From: an uncultured Ruminiclostridium sp.
Lineage (GTDB): Bacteria; Bacillota; Clostridia; Oscillospirales; Ruminococcaceae
Assembly: GCA_910579265.1 (NCBI GenBank)
Contig: CAJTTE010000009.1
Span: 62,001-126,000, forward strand
Direction of reading: 5' to 3'
Length of the DNA stretch: 64,000 nt
The notes below the pieces were generated by a model. That model did not search any database. It was not told the DNA's origin and saw only the letters and a list, made by a program, of their open reading frames with translations. The position numbers and the translations under genes are program-made. Shown here piece after piece: positions 43,815 through 52,970 of the stretch (positions are counted from its first letter, which is position 1; the number at the start of each line of letters is the position of its first letter).

Positions 43815-46361
43815 ATGAAAAAAGCGGCTGCGTTTCTAATATGTGTAAGCTTGTGTGTTTTTTTGACAGGGTGTATGTATAATGATTTAGACGGTATGGA
43901 CGGGGACGGTTTTCTTGAAGGCGGTACGGTCAGCGGTTCCGAACCAAACCGGGGCGGCTCTTCTAAAGAGGAAGACATACCCGGCACCGCGGACAAAGGC
44001 GGTCTTTCCGAGTCTGCCGATCAATATGAGGGAATCGAAGGAACAGGCGCTTTTAACTATGGTGAAGCCCTTCAAAAGTCCCTTGTTTTTTATGAGCTTC
44101 AGCGGTCGGGAAAGCTCAGCGGCAGCGAGCGTACAAACTGGCGCGGCGACTCGGGAATGAAGGACGGCGCGGATAACGGCGTCGATCTTACCGGTGGTCT
44201 GTATGATGCGGGAGACAACGCAAAGTTCAATCTTCCGATGGCCTTTACGGCTTCTATGCTTTCATGGAGCGTCTACGAAGATTATGACAGCTATGAAAAA
44301 AGCGGGCAGCTTGATTATATCCTTTCCACCATAAAGTGGATAAACGATTATCTTATAAAATGTCATACCGCGGAAAACGAATATTATTATCAGGTCGGGG
44401 ACGGAAATGTGGATCATTCATGGTGGGGCCCTGCCGAGGTTATGCAGATGAACCGGCCTTCCTTTAAAGTCACAAAGGACGCTCCGGGTTCGACCGTTGT
44501 GGGAGAAGCGGCGGCATCCCTTGCGGCAGCGGCGGCGGTGTTTAAGGACATTGACCCTGATTATTCCCGTGTATGCCTGAAACATGCTTGCGAGCTTTAT
44601 TCCTTTGCGGAAACAACAAAAAGCGACAGCGGCTATACGGCTGCCACCGGTTTTTACAACAGCTGGAGCGGGTTTTACGACGAGCTTTCATGGGCAGCTG
44701 CATGGATTTATACCGTTACAAAGGATGAAGTCTATCTGGCAAAAGCCGAGGCTTACTTCGATGAAGCCGAGCCGGATTATAAATGGGCGATGTGCTGGGA
44801 TGACAAAGGTATAGGCGCGGCGTTAAGATTGGCTCAGCTCACCGGGAAAAAAGAATACGCCGTTTTTCTTGAAAAAACGCTTGACTTCTGGACTACGGGA
44901 AACGGGGGAGAAAGAATAACCTATACTCCAAAGGGTCTGGCATGGCTTGACAGCTGGGGCAGTCTGCGTTATGCTACAGCAATGGCGTTTATCGCGGCAA
45001 GCTATTCTCAATGTGATGCTTGTCCCGCAGACAAAAAGGAGATATACTGGGACTTTGCCGTCAGTCAGGTGGATTATGCTTTGGGAAGCACCGGCAGAAG
45101 CTTTGTATGCGGGTTCGGTGAAAATCCTCCATGTCATCCGCACCACCGTACCGCTCAAGGCTCCTATTGCGACAACATGAATACCCCCGGGGAGGCAAGA
45201 CATACGCTTTACGGGGCGCTTGTGGGAGGACCTGATGCAAACGACAGCTATAATGATACGGTTTCCGATTATACGGCAAATGAGGTAGCCTGTGACTACA
45301 ATGCCGGATATACCTGCGCTCTTGCCAAGCTGTACGGAGTATACGGAGGGAAAACGCTTATAGGCTTCGGGGCGATTGAGCCGATAGAGAGTGAATACGA
45401 GGTAGAGGCTTGTGTTAATGCCGCAGGGGATAATTTTGTAGAAATAAAAGCAATCCTATATAATAAAACGGGATGGCCCGCCCGTATAAGCGATGATCTT
45501 AAGCTGAGATACTTTGTTGATCTTTCCGAGACCGGTTTTGATTTGGTTTCGGTCACCACCGGATATTCGATGGATAATGCGGTATGCACATTGATTCCCT
45601 GGGATGAAGAAAATAACATATACTGTGCAGAGGCGGATTTTTCCGGTGTTCTTATATATCCCGGAGGACAGGATGCTTACAGGAGCGAGATACAATTCAG
45701 GATTTCGTCTTCCGACAAATGGGACAACGAAAACGATTTTTCATATTCGGGGCTTGGGCCTCAGCAGGGTACGGTACGGCAGACGGAAACCATTGCGCTT
45801 TACGACGGCGGTGTGTTGGTATGGGGCAGCGAGCCTGACGGGCAGGCGAAGCCTCCTGCTTATCCGGAGCAAGACAGCGGCATAGGGCAAATTACCGATC
45901 CTCCTGTTACAAATGCTCCTTCGGCAAGCGGCGACGGCGTTACCGTAAATCTTAAGGGAGGGGAGGCGCAGAGCAACGCGATCTCTCTGAATCTGGAGGT
46001 TTTAAACAGCAGCGGTAATGATATTGATCTGGATAGGCTTCGGATATTCTATTTCTTTACGGCCGACGGTAAAGACCCGGTGTTCGAATGCTATTACAGT
46101 GCGGTTGAGGGCGATACCTATCGGTCCTTAAGCGGCGTTTCGGGGAATTTTGAGAACATGACGGGAACGGATTGTGACAGAGCGGTTGTTATCGGCGGCG
46201 CTACGGGTGTTTTACCGGCGGGCTCCGGCTGGATCATTAATGCGGTGGTTCATAACAGCGATTGGAGCGAAACGGATCAGACCAATGACTTTTCTTTCGG
46301 AAATGCGGAAAGGATCGCGGTTTATTATGACGGCAAGCTGATCTGCGGTGAAAGGCCTTAA
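43815..46361 (+). CDS. Lipid-anchored GH9 cellulase with two CBM3-like modules
   Basis: An 848-residue protein with a lipoprotein signal (CVFLTGC, cysteine about residue 20) and a Gly/Ser/Glu-rich linker. A GH9 catalytic domain covers about residues 72-520: FNYGEALQKSLVFYELQRSG, GGLYDAGDN with Asp131 and Asp134, CHPHHR, and NEVACDYNAG with the acid Glu490. A CBM3c-like module (about 530-665) and, after a Pro/Ser linker, a second CBM3-like module (about 700-848) follow. In known GH9-CBM3c enzymes this layout gives processive endoglucanases. No dockerin is seen; the protein appears held by a lipid instead of a cellulosome. GAGGAGAG precedes the ATG. The next gene starts 10 bases after its stop. 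Confidence 0.92.
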   Translation: MKKAAAFLICVSLCVFLTGCMYNDLDGMDGDGFLEGGTVSGSEPNRGGSSKEEDIPGTADKGGLSESADQYEGIEGTGAFNYGEALQKSLVFYELQRSGKLSGSERTNWRGDSGMKDGADNGVDLTGGLYDAGDNAKFNLPMAFTASMLSWSVYEDYDSYEKSGQLDYILSTIKWINDYLIKCHTAENEYYYQVGDGNVDHSWWGPAEVMQMNRPSFKVTKDAPGSTVVGEAAASLAAAAAVFKDIDPDYSRVCLKHACELYSFAETTKSDSGYTAATGFYNSWSGFYDELSWAAAWIYTVTKDEVYLAKAEAYFDEAEPDYKWAMCWDDKGIGAALRLAQLTGKKEYAVFLEKTLDFWTTGNGGERITYTPKGLAWLDSWGSLRYATAMAFIAASYSQCDACPADKKEIYWDFAVSQVDYALGSTGRSFVCGFGENPPCHPHHRTAQGSYCDNMNTPGEARHTLYGALVGGPDANDSYNDTVSDYTANEVACDYNAGYTCALAKLYGVYGGKTLIGFGAIEPIESEYEVEACVNAAGDNFVEIKAILYNKTGWPARISDDLKLRYFVDLSETGFDLVSVTTGYSMDNAVCTLIPWDEENNIYCAEADFSGVLIYPGGQDAYRSEIQFRISSSDKWDNENDFSYSGLGPQQGTVRQTETIALYDGGVLVWGSEPDGQAKPPAYPEQDSGIGQITDPPVTNAPSASGDGVTVNLKGGEAQSNAISLNLEVLNSSGNDIDLDRLRIFYFFTADGKDPVFECYYSAVEGDTYRSLSGVSGNFENMTGTDCDRAVVIGGATGVLPAGSGWIINAVVHNSDWSETDQTNDFSFGNAERIAVYYDGKLICGERP

Positions 46362-46371
46362 GGAGGAAATA

Positions 46372-46698
46372 ATGAAAAAGGAGCTTTTGGAATACATAAA
46401 ACAGGTTAGAGCCTGGATAGATCTGGATAAAAATCTTGATAAACGCCTTGAAGGAATTAAAACCAATATTGAGTTTTTTCAGCATGAGCGTCTGGTGCAT
46501 CTTATAGTTACCATGACGTTTGCGCTGCTTACGGTTGTATCCTTAGGTCTTACGGTGGCAAGAATATATTTTCTGCCTTTGTTTATCTTGTTTCTGGTTC
46601 TTGAGGTGCCTTATATTTTTCATTATTATGCATTGGAGAACGGGGTTCAGAAGCTCCAGGCGCTTTACAGAGAGGCGATAAATAAGATATCGGATTGA
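46372..46698 (+). CDS. Small two-helix membrane protein
   Basis: A 108-residue protein: a charged, possibly coiled N-terminal helix (residues 1-45), then two hydrophobic segments (LIVTMTFALLTVVSLGLTVA and FLPLFILFLVLEVPYIFHYY) and a short tail. No family was recognised. AAGGAGGAA precedes the ATG at 46372, which is preferred to an earlier start inside the cellulase gene. It lies 10 bases after the cellulase stop and before a terminator, so it is the last gene of that operon. Confidence 0.82.
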   Translation: MKKELLEYIKQVRAWIDLDKNLDKRLEGIKTNIEFFQHERLVHLIVTMTFALLTVVSLGLTVARIYFLPLFILFLVLEVPYIFHYYALENGVQKLQALYREAINKISD

Positions 46699-46706
46699 TA
46701 TGACCG

Positions 46707-46743
46707 AAAAAACGTACATGATCATACGATCGGTACGTTTTTT
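46707..46743 (+). terminator. Terminator of the cellulase operon
   Basis: AAAAAACGTAC and GTACGTTTTTT form the stem, with the T-run at the end. Confidence 0.8.
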
Positions 46744-47169
46744 GCTTGAAAAAGCCTGAAGGACACCTTTCTGACGGAGGTATATAGCTGCCTCCCGGTA
46801 ACTTCACCGCCGTAATCGGCGGGAAGCCGGAAAAATGATACATACGCCGGTTTCATCATACTTCTCAGATATTGATGGGGTTTAAAGCGTATTCGCATAA
46901 AACCGACATACGTGATTCTGGCATAATTTTAACGTAGATAAGGCAAAGTTTTGAAAAAATACCTGCGTATTTCGAAAATTTAAAGAAGCATACGGTGAAA
47001 CATGCCGGAAGGTGATGTGACTGGATTTATTTGAATAAGAAATTGAGGCTCGTTCGTACTTTTCGGTTTATGCAAAGAAAAAACGAGTTCCCTTAAGTGA
47101 GCCGGAGAGAAAATAGGGACGTATAAGAGCTTGGGGGGAGTAGAACTATGGCGGGGTCTTTTCCCGTTT
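46744..47169. other. Spacer, nothing recognised
   Basis: No gene, repeat copy or regulatory pattern could be supported here. Confidence 0.5.
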
Positions 47170-47201
47170 AAAAAACCACGCAGTCTACTGCGTGGTTTTT
47201 T
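47170..47201 (-). terminator. Terminator downstream of tRNA-Arg
   Basis: AAAAACCACGCAG and CTGCGTGGTTTTT pair perfectly over 14 bases around TCTA. It stands eight bases after the tRNA end on the minus strand and looks usable in both directions. Confidence 0.85.
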
Positions 47202-47208
47202 AACGATA

Positions 47209-47284
47209 TGGCCTGCCCGGCCGGAGTCGAACCGGCAGTCTTTGGAGTCGGAGTCCAACGCATTATCCATTGTGCTACGGGCAG
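47209..47284 (-). tRNA. tRNA-Arg (anticodon CCG)
   Basis: The minus strand folds into a full cloverleaf. The acceptor stem is CTGCCCG with CGGGCAG, the anticodon stem TTGGA with TCCAA, with loop CTCCGAC giving anticodon CCG. The T arm is GCCGG-TTCGACT-CCGGC, the discriminator base is G, and CCA is encoded. It reads the arginine codon CGG. It stands alone with a terminator directly downstream. Confidence 0.95.
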
Positions 47285-47565
47285 AATTGTTATGATTCGG
47301 TTATCGGTCGGGAGAAATGTATCGGTTTTCACGTATATTGCTTGAAAAAAGCTTTAAGAATTCTGTGGATCCGTTTTGCGAAGCCTTATGCAGTAATGCT
47401 GAATGCCGATAATTTATACATGTTCTCATAAGGCGTAAGAGCAATATAATAATAAAAAATAAAGCGGCGGAACGGATGTAAATTCCGTATGTTTATATTT
47501 TATCACATTTTCGTTTTTATTGCAATAGCATATGACCTTCTTCCGCTCAAATTTGCCTTCAAACA

Positions 47566-47593
47566 TTGACTTTTCCTGAAAATATGGTAAAAT
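47566..47593 (+). promoter_or_regulatory. Promoter of the SCP2 gene
   Basis: TTGACT, 16 bases, TAAAAT, 23 bases before the start codon. Confidence 0.6.
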
Positions 47594-47616
47594 AAAAGAA
47601 AAAAGGACGTGTGGAA

Positions 47617-47955
47617 ATGAATTATCAGGAAATTGTATCGAAAATAAAAGAGCTTTGTGCGGATGCCGATCTGGGCGATTATAAAAATCATCTTGCCGTA
47701 GAGGTTGCCATTAAGGGTGAGGGCGAAGGAGTATTTTATATAGAAGCCAAGGATGGCAGGGTAAACGTGGAGCCATACGATTATAACGACCGTGATGTTC
47801 GTTTGACCGCAACGGCGGATAACTTCATATCCTTGGCAAAAGGCGAGCTTGATCCTGTTAAGGCGTTTTTGACGGGAAAGCTGAAGGTGGACGGAAGTAT
47901 CGATAAAGCGCTTGAGTTTAAAAAAGTGGTGGATATCGTTAAAGGATCAAGATAG
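47617..47955 (+). CDS. SCP2 sterol-binding domain protein
   Basis: A 112-residue single-domain protein of the SCP-2 sterol/lipid transfer type: EVAIKGEGEGVFYIEAKDGR, then LTATADNFISLAKGELDPVK and FLTGKLKVDGSIDKAL, the family's conserved C-terminal motif. Bacterial members bind a hydrophobic ligand; no partner is shown here. The ATG at 47617 is preferred because AAGGA is nine bases upstream, versus three for a GTG at 47611. Confidence 0.88.
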   Translation: MNYQEIVSKIKELCADADLGDYKNHLAVEVAIKGEGEGVFYIEAKDGRVNVEPYDYNDRDVRLTATADNFISLAKGELDPVKAFLTGKLKVDGSIDKALEFKKVVDIVKGSR

Positions 47956-48022
47956 TCTTTGATATTGAAACCGCACAGCAGATTGTCTGACCCGGCGGGG
48001 GTATATCAATTTTAAGAGAGGA

Positions 48023-49306
48023 ATGATCAAAATTAAAGCTTCTTCCCCGATAAAATTTGCTGCGGCTGTTTTTTCCGCTTTATATCTGACGGCATGTTCG
48101 CAGTCGCCCGTTTCCGCGCCGGAATCGGAAGTAAAGCTTTCCGTATGGTGGAGCAGCGAGGATGTTCATATAATAAATGAAATCATCGAGGAATTTAAAA
48201 CGGAAAACGCAGATAAAGCTTCCTTTAACATAACGGTAAGCACCGAAAATATTTCGACCTGTAAAGAGACCGTGCTTTCGAATCCCAAAGCGGCGGCGGA
48301 TATATATGTTTTTGCCGATGATCAGTTTGATGATCTTTGGCGCGCCGGTGCGCTCCTGGAGGTTACGGAAAATTCGGATAAAATTATAGAAGCCAACGGA
48401 GGCGTAAATAACGGAGCATGTATTTCCGCAATGAGGGACGGAAAGCTTTTTGCTTATCCTGAAACTGCCGGAAACGGGTATTTTCTTTACTACAATTCGG
48501 CGTATTTTACCGAAGAGGATATTAAAAGCCTCGACAGAATACTCGACGTATCGGCAAAGAACGGAAAGAAAACCTGTATGGATTTTTCGAGCGGATGGTA
48601 TATTTTTTCTTTCTTTAAGGGAGCGGGTCTGGAACTTGGACTCAATGATGACAAGATCACAAATTATTGCACATGGAATTCATCGGAATCCGAATATAAG
48701 GGTACCGACGTAGCCGAAGCCATGCTTAATATTGCGGGACACAAGGGCTTTATAAATTGTGATAATACCGGGTTTATAAACGGAATAAAAGACGGCAGCA
48801 TAATAGCCGGAGTAAGCGGAGCATGGAATGCAACCGTAATAGAGGAGAATTGGGGAGAAAATTACGCCGCCTCCAAGCTTCCTTGTTACACAGTTGCCGG
48901 AGACAGTGTACAGATGTGCAGCTTCTTGGGGTATAAATTAGTCGGAGTAAACGCATATTCGTCAAATCAGCATTGGGCTATGCGCCTCGCCGAAAAAATA
49001 ACCGATGAACAAAGTCAGATAAAAAGATTTAAGGCGGTGGGCGAATGCCCTTCAAACATAAATGCAGCCCGATCACAAGAGGTTCAGAATTCTCCCGCGA
49101 TCGCCGCGCTTTTTGAACAATCGGAATTCTCATATATTCAAAGCGTTGCCGATACCTTCTGGAATCCGGCGTATATATTCGGCGTTACAATTGCCGGAGG
49201 AAATCCCGATAATAAAAGCTTGCAGGAGCTTCTGGACATTATGGTGGCGGGTATTACCGAAATGCCGAAGCCCAAGGAGGAGCAGACCTCGGAAAAAACG
49301 CAGTGA
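48023..49306 (+). CDS. Extracellular solute-binding lipoprotein (family 1, sugar type)
   Basis: A 427-residue protein with a lipoprotein signal (FSALYLTACSQ, cysteine about residue 26). It has the maltose-binding-type pattern: KLSVWWSSEDVHIINEIIEEF, AADIYVFADDQFDDLWRAGAL, then YPETAGNGYFLYYN, and AGVSGAWNA. Such proteins deliver oligosaccharides to an ABC transporter, but no permease or ATPase gene is adjacent, so it is an orphan. AGAGAGGA directly abuts the ATG, an unusually short spacing, leaving the start slightly uncertain. It ends with a charged Glu/Lys/Thr tail. Confidence 0.86.
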   Translation: MIKIKASSPIKFAAAVFSALYLTACSQSPVSAPESEVKLSVWWSSEDVHIINEIIEEFKTENADKASFNITVSTENISTCKETVLSNPKAAADIYVFADDQFDDLWRAGALLEVTENSDKIIEANGGVNNGACISAMRDGKLFAYPETAGNGYFLYYNSAYFTEEDIKSLDRILDVSAKNGKKTCMDFSSGWYIFSFFKGAGLELGLNDDKITNYCTWNSSESEYKGTDVAEAMLNIAGHKGFINCDNTGFINGIKDGSIIAGVSGAWNATVIEENWGENYAASKLPCYTVAGDSVQMCSFLGYKLVGVNAYSSNQHWAMRLAEKITDEQSQIKRFKAVGECPSNINAARSQEVQNSPAIAALFEQSEFSYIQSVADTFWNPAYIFGVTIAGGNPDNKSLQELLDIMVAGITEMPKPKEEQTSEKTQ

Positions 49307-49932
49307 AATTGATCGCAGCGGCCCGAATAAGATCTTAAAACGAATTGCCGTCAGTATCCCCCGGCCGCTTTATTCCGGATCTTTAAAAATATTAGAACGG
49401 CTTGTAAATTTTTTTCGGTGAAGGAGTCCTTCTTGAGGTCAATCGATATATAATTATTTTTCGTTATAACCTTTTATTTTGACAACGGATAGACTCTCAG
49501 GCCTATGTACGTAAATACGGACATAGCTTATCCCTTAATATTTCATGCAAAGCCGGCGCCTTTTTATGGAGTCGGATAAGATCCTGACGTCTTTACCGTG
49601 CTCCGGCATAGATATGACTGCCGTTTTATAGTTTAAGGCAATACCGCGCAATGACCGCCTGACGGCTTTGCGTGCGGCTTGCTTGCATATTTTCCGACAT
49701 CTTACACAAATTCTCCTTGAAATACGTCAGTATTCCTGCGTGGAATTTATGCAAGCTGACGTAAAATCTGACTGCGCAATTCACACGCAATCATTGTGCG
49801 GTGTTGCCTTAAATCTCGAGCGGCTTTATTATAATTGAATCATGCCCGTACTTTTATGTTTTAGAAATGCTGTAAAAACAGAGGCGTCCGGAAAAGTCGG
49901 GAGCACTGCACTAAAATGTTCGGAGAATTCAG
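49307..49932. other. Spacer with a TTAA element
   Basis: The only recognised content is the element at 49633-49812. Frames elsewhere have no support. Confidence 0.55.
49633..49812 (+). mobile_element. MITE-like TTAA element, copy 5 (reference copy, forward)
   Basis: 180 bases. The left end TTAAGGCAATACCGCGCAAT and right end ATTGTGCGGTGTTGCCTTAA are near-perfect terminal inverted repeats of about 22 bases. Inside, GCTTGCATA (left) and TATGCAAGC (right) form a second dyad, so the RNA could fold into one long imperfect hairpin. It has no transposase. The pattern (small size, inverted ends, TTAA at the borders, many copies) is that of a non-autonomous transposable element; TTAA may be the duplicated target. 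Confidence 0.9.
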
Positions 49933-51279
49933 ATGAAGCTTATAAAACGTATTCCGTTTCAGATTTTTATACTTGTACTTTTCGCAGGTATTGCGGGTAT
50001 CGTTGGTATGATCATAATGAAGTACCATATCAATGAGATCGCGGAAAATTATGAACAGATAATCGATAAGAATCTTCAGGATAGGATCGATATGTCGGAG
50101 CTTAAAAATCAGATGTATCATCATCAGACCATAGTCTCGTGGCATACTTTTTCGAATTCTGAGGAAAGCAGGGACGCTTTTGAGAAGGAAGCAAACGAAC
50201 TTAAGCTTCTGATAATGAGCAACCTTGAAAAAATGAACGAAGGGATCGAGGGAAGCGAAAAGGAACAGCTTTTTCATGCGGTATATTCGGATGCCGTAAG
50301 CTATTTTCAAAATGCGGAAAACGTCTTTACGCTAAGCCGCGAGGGAAGTACGGCTACCGCCGAGTATTACATTACATATGTAATGTCGCAATTTATAAAA
50401 AGCATCAATACAAATGCGGATATCATGGACGGATATATAAATGAAGAAATGGATTTGATCCGTTCAAAGATGGAAAACAGTATATTAACGGCAAATATAA
50501 GCGAAATCGTGTGCAGCTTGCTTATCGGTTTTGTCATGGTTTTGTGCATTATATTATGTGTACGTATAACGTCAAATCTTGAAAGATATAAGAATCAGCT
50601 TGAAATTGACAATGAAAATAAAACCCGGGAGCTTATAGAGCATAACCGCAAAATGCTGGCCGTTCAGGAAAGCACTATTATCGGAATGGCCAATCTTATC
50701 GAAAACCGTGACAGGGAGACGGGAGAGCATGTAAAAAGAACCAGATTATATGTGGAGCTTCTGGCCAGGGAAGCGAAAAGGGCGGGTTATTGTCCGGATA
50801 TCCTTGATGAAAGCTATATAGATCTTACCGTCAAAGCGGCTCCTTTGCATGATATAGGAAAAATAGCGGTTTCTGACAGTATTCTTCAAAAGCCCGGGAA
50901 GCTTACGGATGAAGAATTTGAATGCATGAAAATACATACTTCCGAAGGCGGACGGATTGTAGGCGAGGTTCTCGGCAATATAGAGGATAAAGACTATATT
51001 GAGATAGCGTCACAGGTTGCGGCGGCCCATCATGAAAAGTGGAACGGAAGCGGATATCCTCTCGGTCTTAAGGGGGACGATATTCCTCTTTGTGCGAGGA
51101 TTATGGCTGTTGCGGATGTTTTTGACGCTCTTGTTTCAAAACGCTGCTATAAAAAGCCCATGCCGGTGGATAAAGCCTTTGAAATAATAAGGGAATCGGG
51201 AGGCGTTCATTTTGATCCCGAGCTTGCAAGGCTTTTTTTAAGCATAAGAAGCGATGTGGAAAAGGTTCTTGAAATGTAA
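49933..51279 (+). CDS. Membrane sensor with HD-GYP domain
   Basis: A 448-residue protein. TM helix 1 is at about 7-30 (IFILVLFAGIAGIVGMIIM) and TM helix 2 at about 190-215 (IVCSLLIGFVMVLCIILCV), with a four-helix-bundle-like sensor region between them outside the membrane. The cytosolic part has an HD-GYP domain: ENRDRETGEHVKRTRLYVE, APLHDIGKIAV, then AAHHEKWNGSGYP. HD-GYP enzymes degrade cyclic di-GMP. No receiver domain is seen, so the signal should come from outside the cell. The next gene starts 41 bases after the stop. Confidence 0.9.
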   Translation: MKLIKRIPFQIFILVLFAGIAGIVGMIIMKYHINEIAENYEQIIDKNLQDRIDMSELKNQMYHHQTIVSWHTFSNSEESRDAFEKEANELKLLIMSNLEKMNEGIEGSEKEQLFHAVYSDAVSYFQNAENVFTLSREGSTATAEYYITYVMSQFIKSINTNADIMDGYINEEMDLIRSKMENSILTANISEIVCSLLIGFVMVLCIILCVRITSNLERYKNQLEIDNENKTRELIEHNRKMLAVQESTIIGMANLIENRDRETGEHVKRTRLYVELLAREAKRAGYCPDILDESYIDLTVKAAPLHDIGKIAVSDSILQKPGKLTDEEFECMKIHTSEGGRIVGEVLGNIEDKDYIEIASQVAAAHHEKWNGSGYPLGLKGDDIPLCARIMAVADVFDALVSKRCYKKPMPVDKAFEIIRESGGVHFDPELARLFLSIRSDVEKVLEM

Positions 51280-51320
51280 AAACGCATATTGACTTACGGA
51301 ATATTTTGGAAGGAAGTGTT

Positions 51321-52094
51321 ATGACCGTGGAAAATAAAAGAAATATCAACGATATATTGAAATCCTTGTTTTTTCTTTTATATTTTGTCATACTGACGGC
51401 TGAAAGACTCATAAGTCTTTCGGCAAGCTTGCCCGATGTTATGCAGCATGGATTTTTCCTTGATATTTATATGACGTCGGTTACGATAATCTCTATTATA
51501 GGAGGATGGGGCTGGCTTATTGTCAGAGGAAGGGCATTGTTCCGTTTTGCATCCGAAAAAACAGGAAATGATTATCTGGAGCCTTCGATCGCGGCGGGAA
51601 TACTTCTTTTTGGAGGAATGGTGCATACCTACGGGTCAATACCGCCTTTACAATTTGTTTCTTACGGTTTTTTGCTGGGAGCAATGGCCTTGTATACATG
51701 GCAATGTGTAAGGGCTGACGGGAAGCCTGTGCTCAGATGGCTTACCTTCGCTTACATAACCGCTTTTTCAATGGCAATTCCCGTGGTATATAAAAACGAT
51801 TGTGAAATCGTTCGCTGCAAGCTGTGTTCTGTGTTTTATCCCGTTGAAATTGCGGTTTCCGCCGGATTGGTGATATTGTTTACGATAATGCTTCACAGCT
51901 TTTTTAAGAACAAGGGTGTATCAAGTTTTTGCTTATATGCCGTATTGATTGCGGTTATCGGTGACGCAGCGGTTTTATTTTTAAGATGGCACAGCGAAAT
52001 AAATTTCTTTGTTCTGATTTTTATTATTGTGGCCGCTATGCTTTGGGGGATCGGAAAAGCTGCGTATAACAGACAAAAAAGGAAAAACATCTGA
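51321..52094 (+). CDS. Polytopic membrane protein of unknown function
   Basis: A 257-residue protein with about eight hydrophobic segments (for example SLFFLLYFVILTAERL, YMTSVTIISIIGGWGWLIV, AIPVVYKN with two cysteines in CEIVRCKLC, and INFFVLIFIIVAAMLWGIG). No family was recognised. The ATG at 51321 has GGAAGGAAG upstream. It follows the HD-GYP gene closely and is probably in one operon with it. A terminator follows at 52151. Confidence 0.78.
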   Translation: MTVENKRNINDILKSLFFLLYFVILTAERLISLSASLPDVMQHGFFLDIYMTSVTIISIIGGWGWLIVRGRALFRFASEKTGNDYLEPSIAAGILLFGGMVHTYGSIPPLQFVSYGFLLGAMALYTWQCVRADGKPVLRWLTFAYITAFSMAIPVVYKNDCEIVRCKLCSVFYPVEIAVSAGLVILFTIMLHSFFKNKGVSSFCLYAVLIAVIGDAAVLFLRWHSEINFFVLIFIIVAAMLWGIGKAAYNRQKRKNI

Positions 52095-52150
52095 TTTAAA
52101 GGACAAGGGGCATAAGCTGAAAAATAATAAATAATATCTGACAGCATACA

Positions 52151-52193
52151 AAAAAGGACGGACATAAAGCCTTTGCTTTTGCCCGTTCTTTTT
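52151..52193. terminator. Terminator after the membrane protein gene
   Basis: AAAAAGGACGG and CCGTTCTTTTT pair across a 21-base loop, ending in a T-run. Confidence 0.65.
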
Positions 52194-52375
52194 ATTTCCG
52201 AAAATCATATCTTTTTTGTAAATCCATACGTTCGTATCCTGCGGCTTTAAATTCAAACGCACTAAAATACGGCAAATTCGTAGGAGGCGGCAACGCACGG
52301 TTATGATTCAAAAAAATATCCCGGGGTTTTTCCCTCGGGACCGTTTATATTTTTTTGTTATCACAAATAGCATGG

Positions 52376-52604
52376 GCAGATATAATAACCTCAGACTTAA
52401 GAAAGAGGAAGATTTTATTTTAATGTCTGAGAACATTGTATCGTTTCAGTGGAATCGCTCCGCTTCGCTATGCTCTTTTTATGATATAATTACCTCAGAC
52501 TTAAGAAAGAGGAAGATTTTATTTTAATGTCTGAGAACATTGTATCGTTTCAGTGGAATCGCTCCGCTTCGCTATGCTCTTTTTATGATATAATATTTGA
52601 GTAA
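52376..52604 (+). repeat. 104-base mini-ORF repeat array B
   Basis: Two mini-ORFs start at 52423 and 52527. The first encodes 34 residues (MSENIVSFQWNRSASLCSFY, then DIITSDLRKRKILF) and stops with the TAA that overlaps the next ATG (TAATG). The second ends after 25 residues (SFYDIIFE). A half unit precedes them at 52381. GAAAGAGGAAG lies 10 bases before each ATG. The array is in a gap between convergent genes. Confidence 0.88.
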
Positions 52605-52970
52605 AAGGTCTATTTTCTGTTCGATGACCCCGGATTCTCAAGGCCTCGGCTATGGCGTATCCGAACCGACAGCAAATTAAGTATGATTCTAAAATCGAGG
52701 AGGCTTCAAGAAAGAAGCGGTGAAACGGGAGAATATTTCTTAGTTATCCCTTTGGATTGATCATAGGCATTTTTGACGCAGAAAGCGTCCGCCGTTAGTA
52801 TAAATCGTGCAATTTGCGGCTTTTCAGACGATCCCTGACTTCACCAAACCTTTTTATGAGAGAAAACCGGATTATACGCCTGTTTTTTGCCGAAAACGCA
52901 AAAAATTTTGTTAGATCCCGAACGCTCATATTTCGGATTCGCTTTGACAGGAACAGCCATGTGTTCTGTT
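52605..52970. other. Spacer between the mini-ORF array and the TTAA element
   Basis: No gene. It contains repeat C copy 52739-52840 (GTTATCCCTTTGGAT, GACGC/GCGTC hairpin, GCGGCTTTTCAGACGATCC). Confidence 0.55.
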
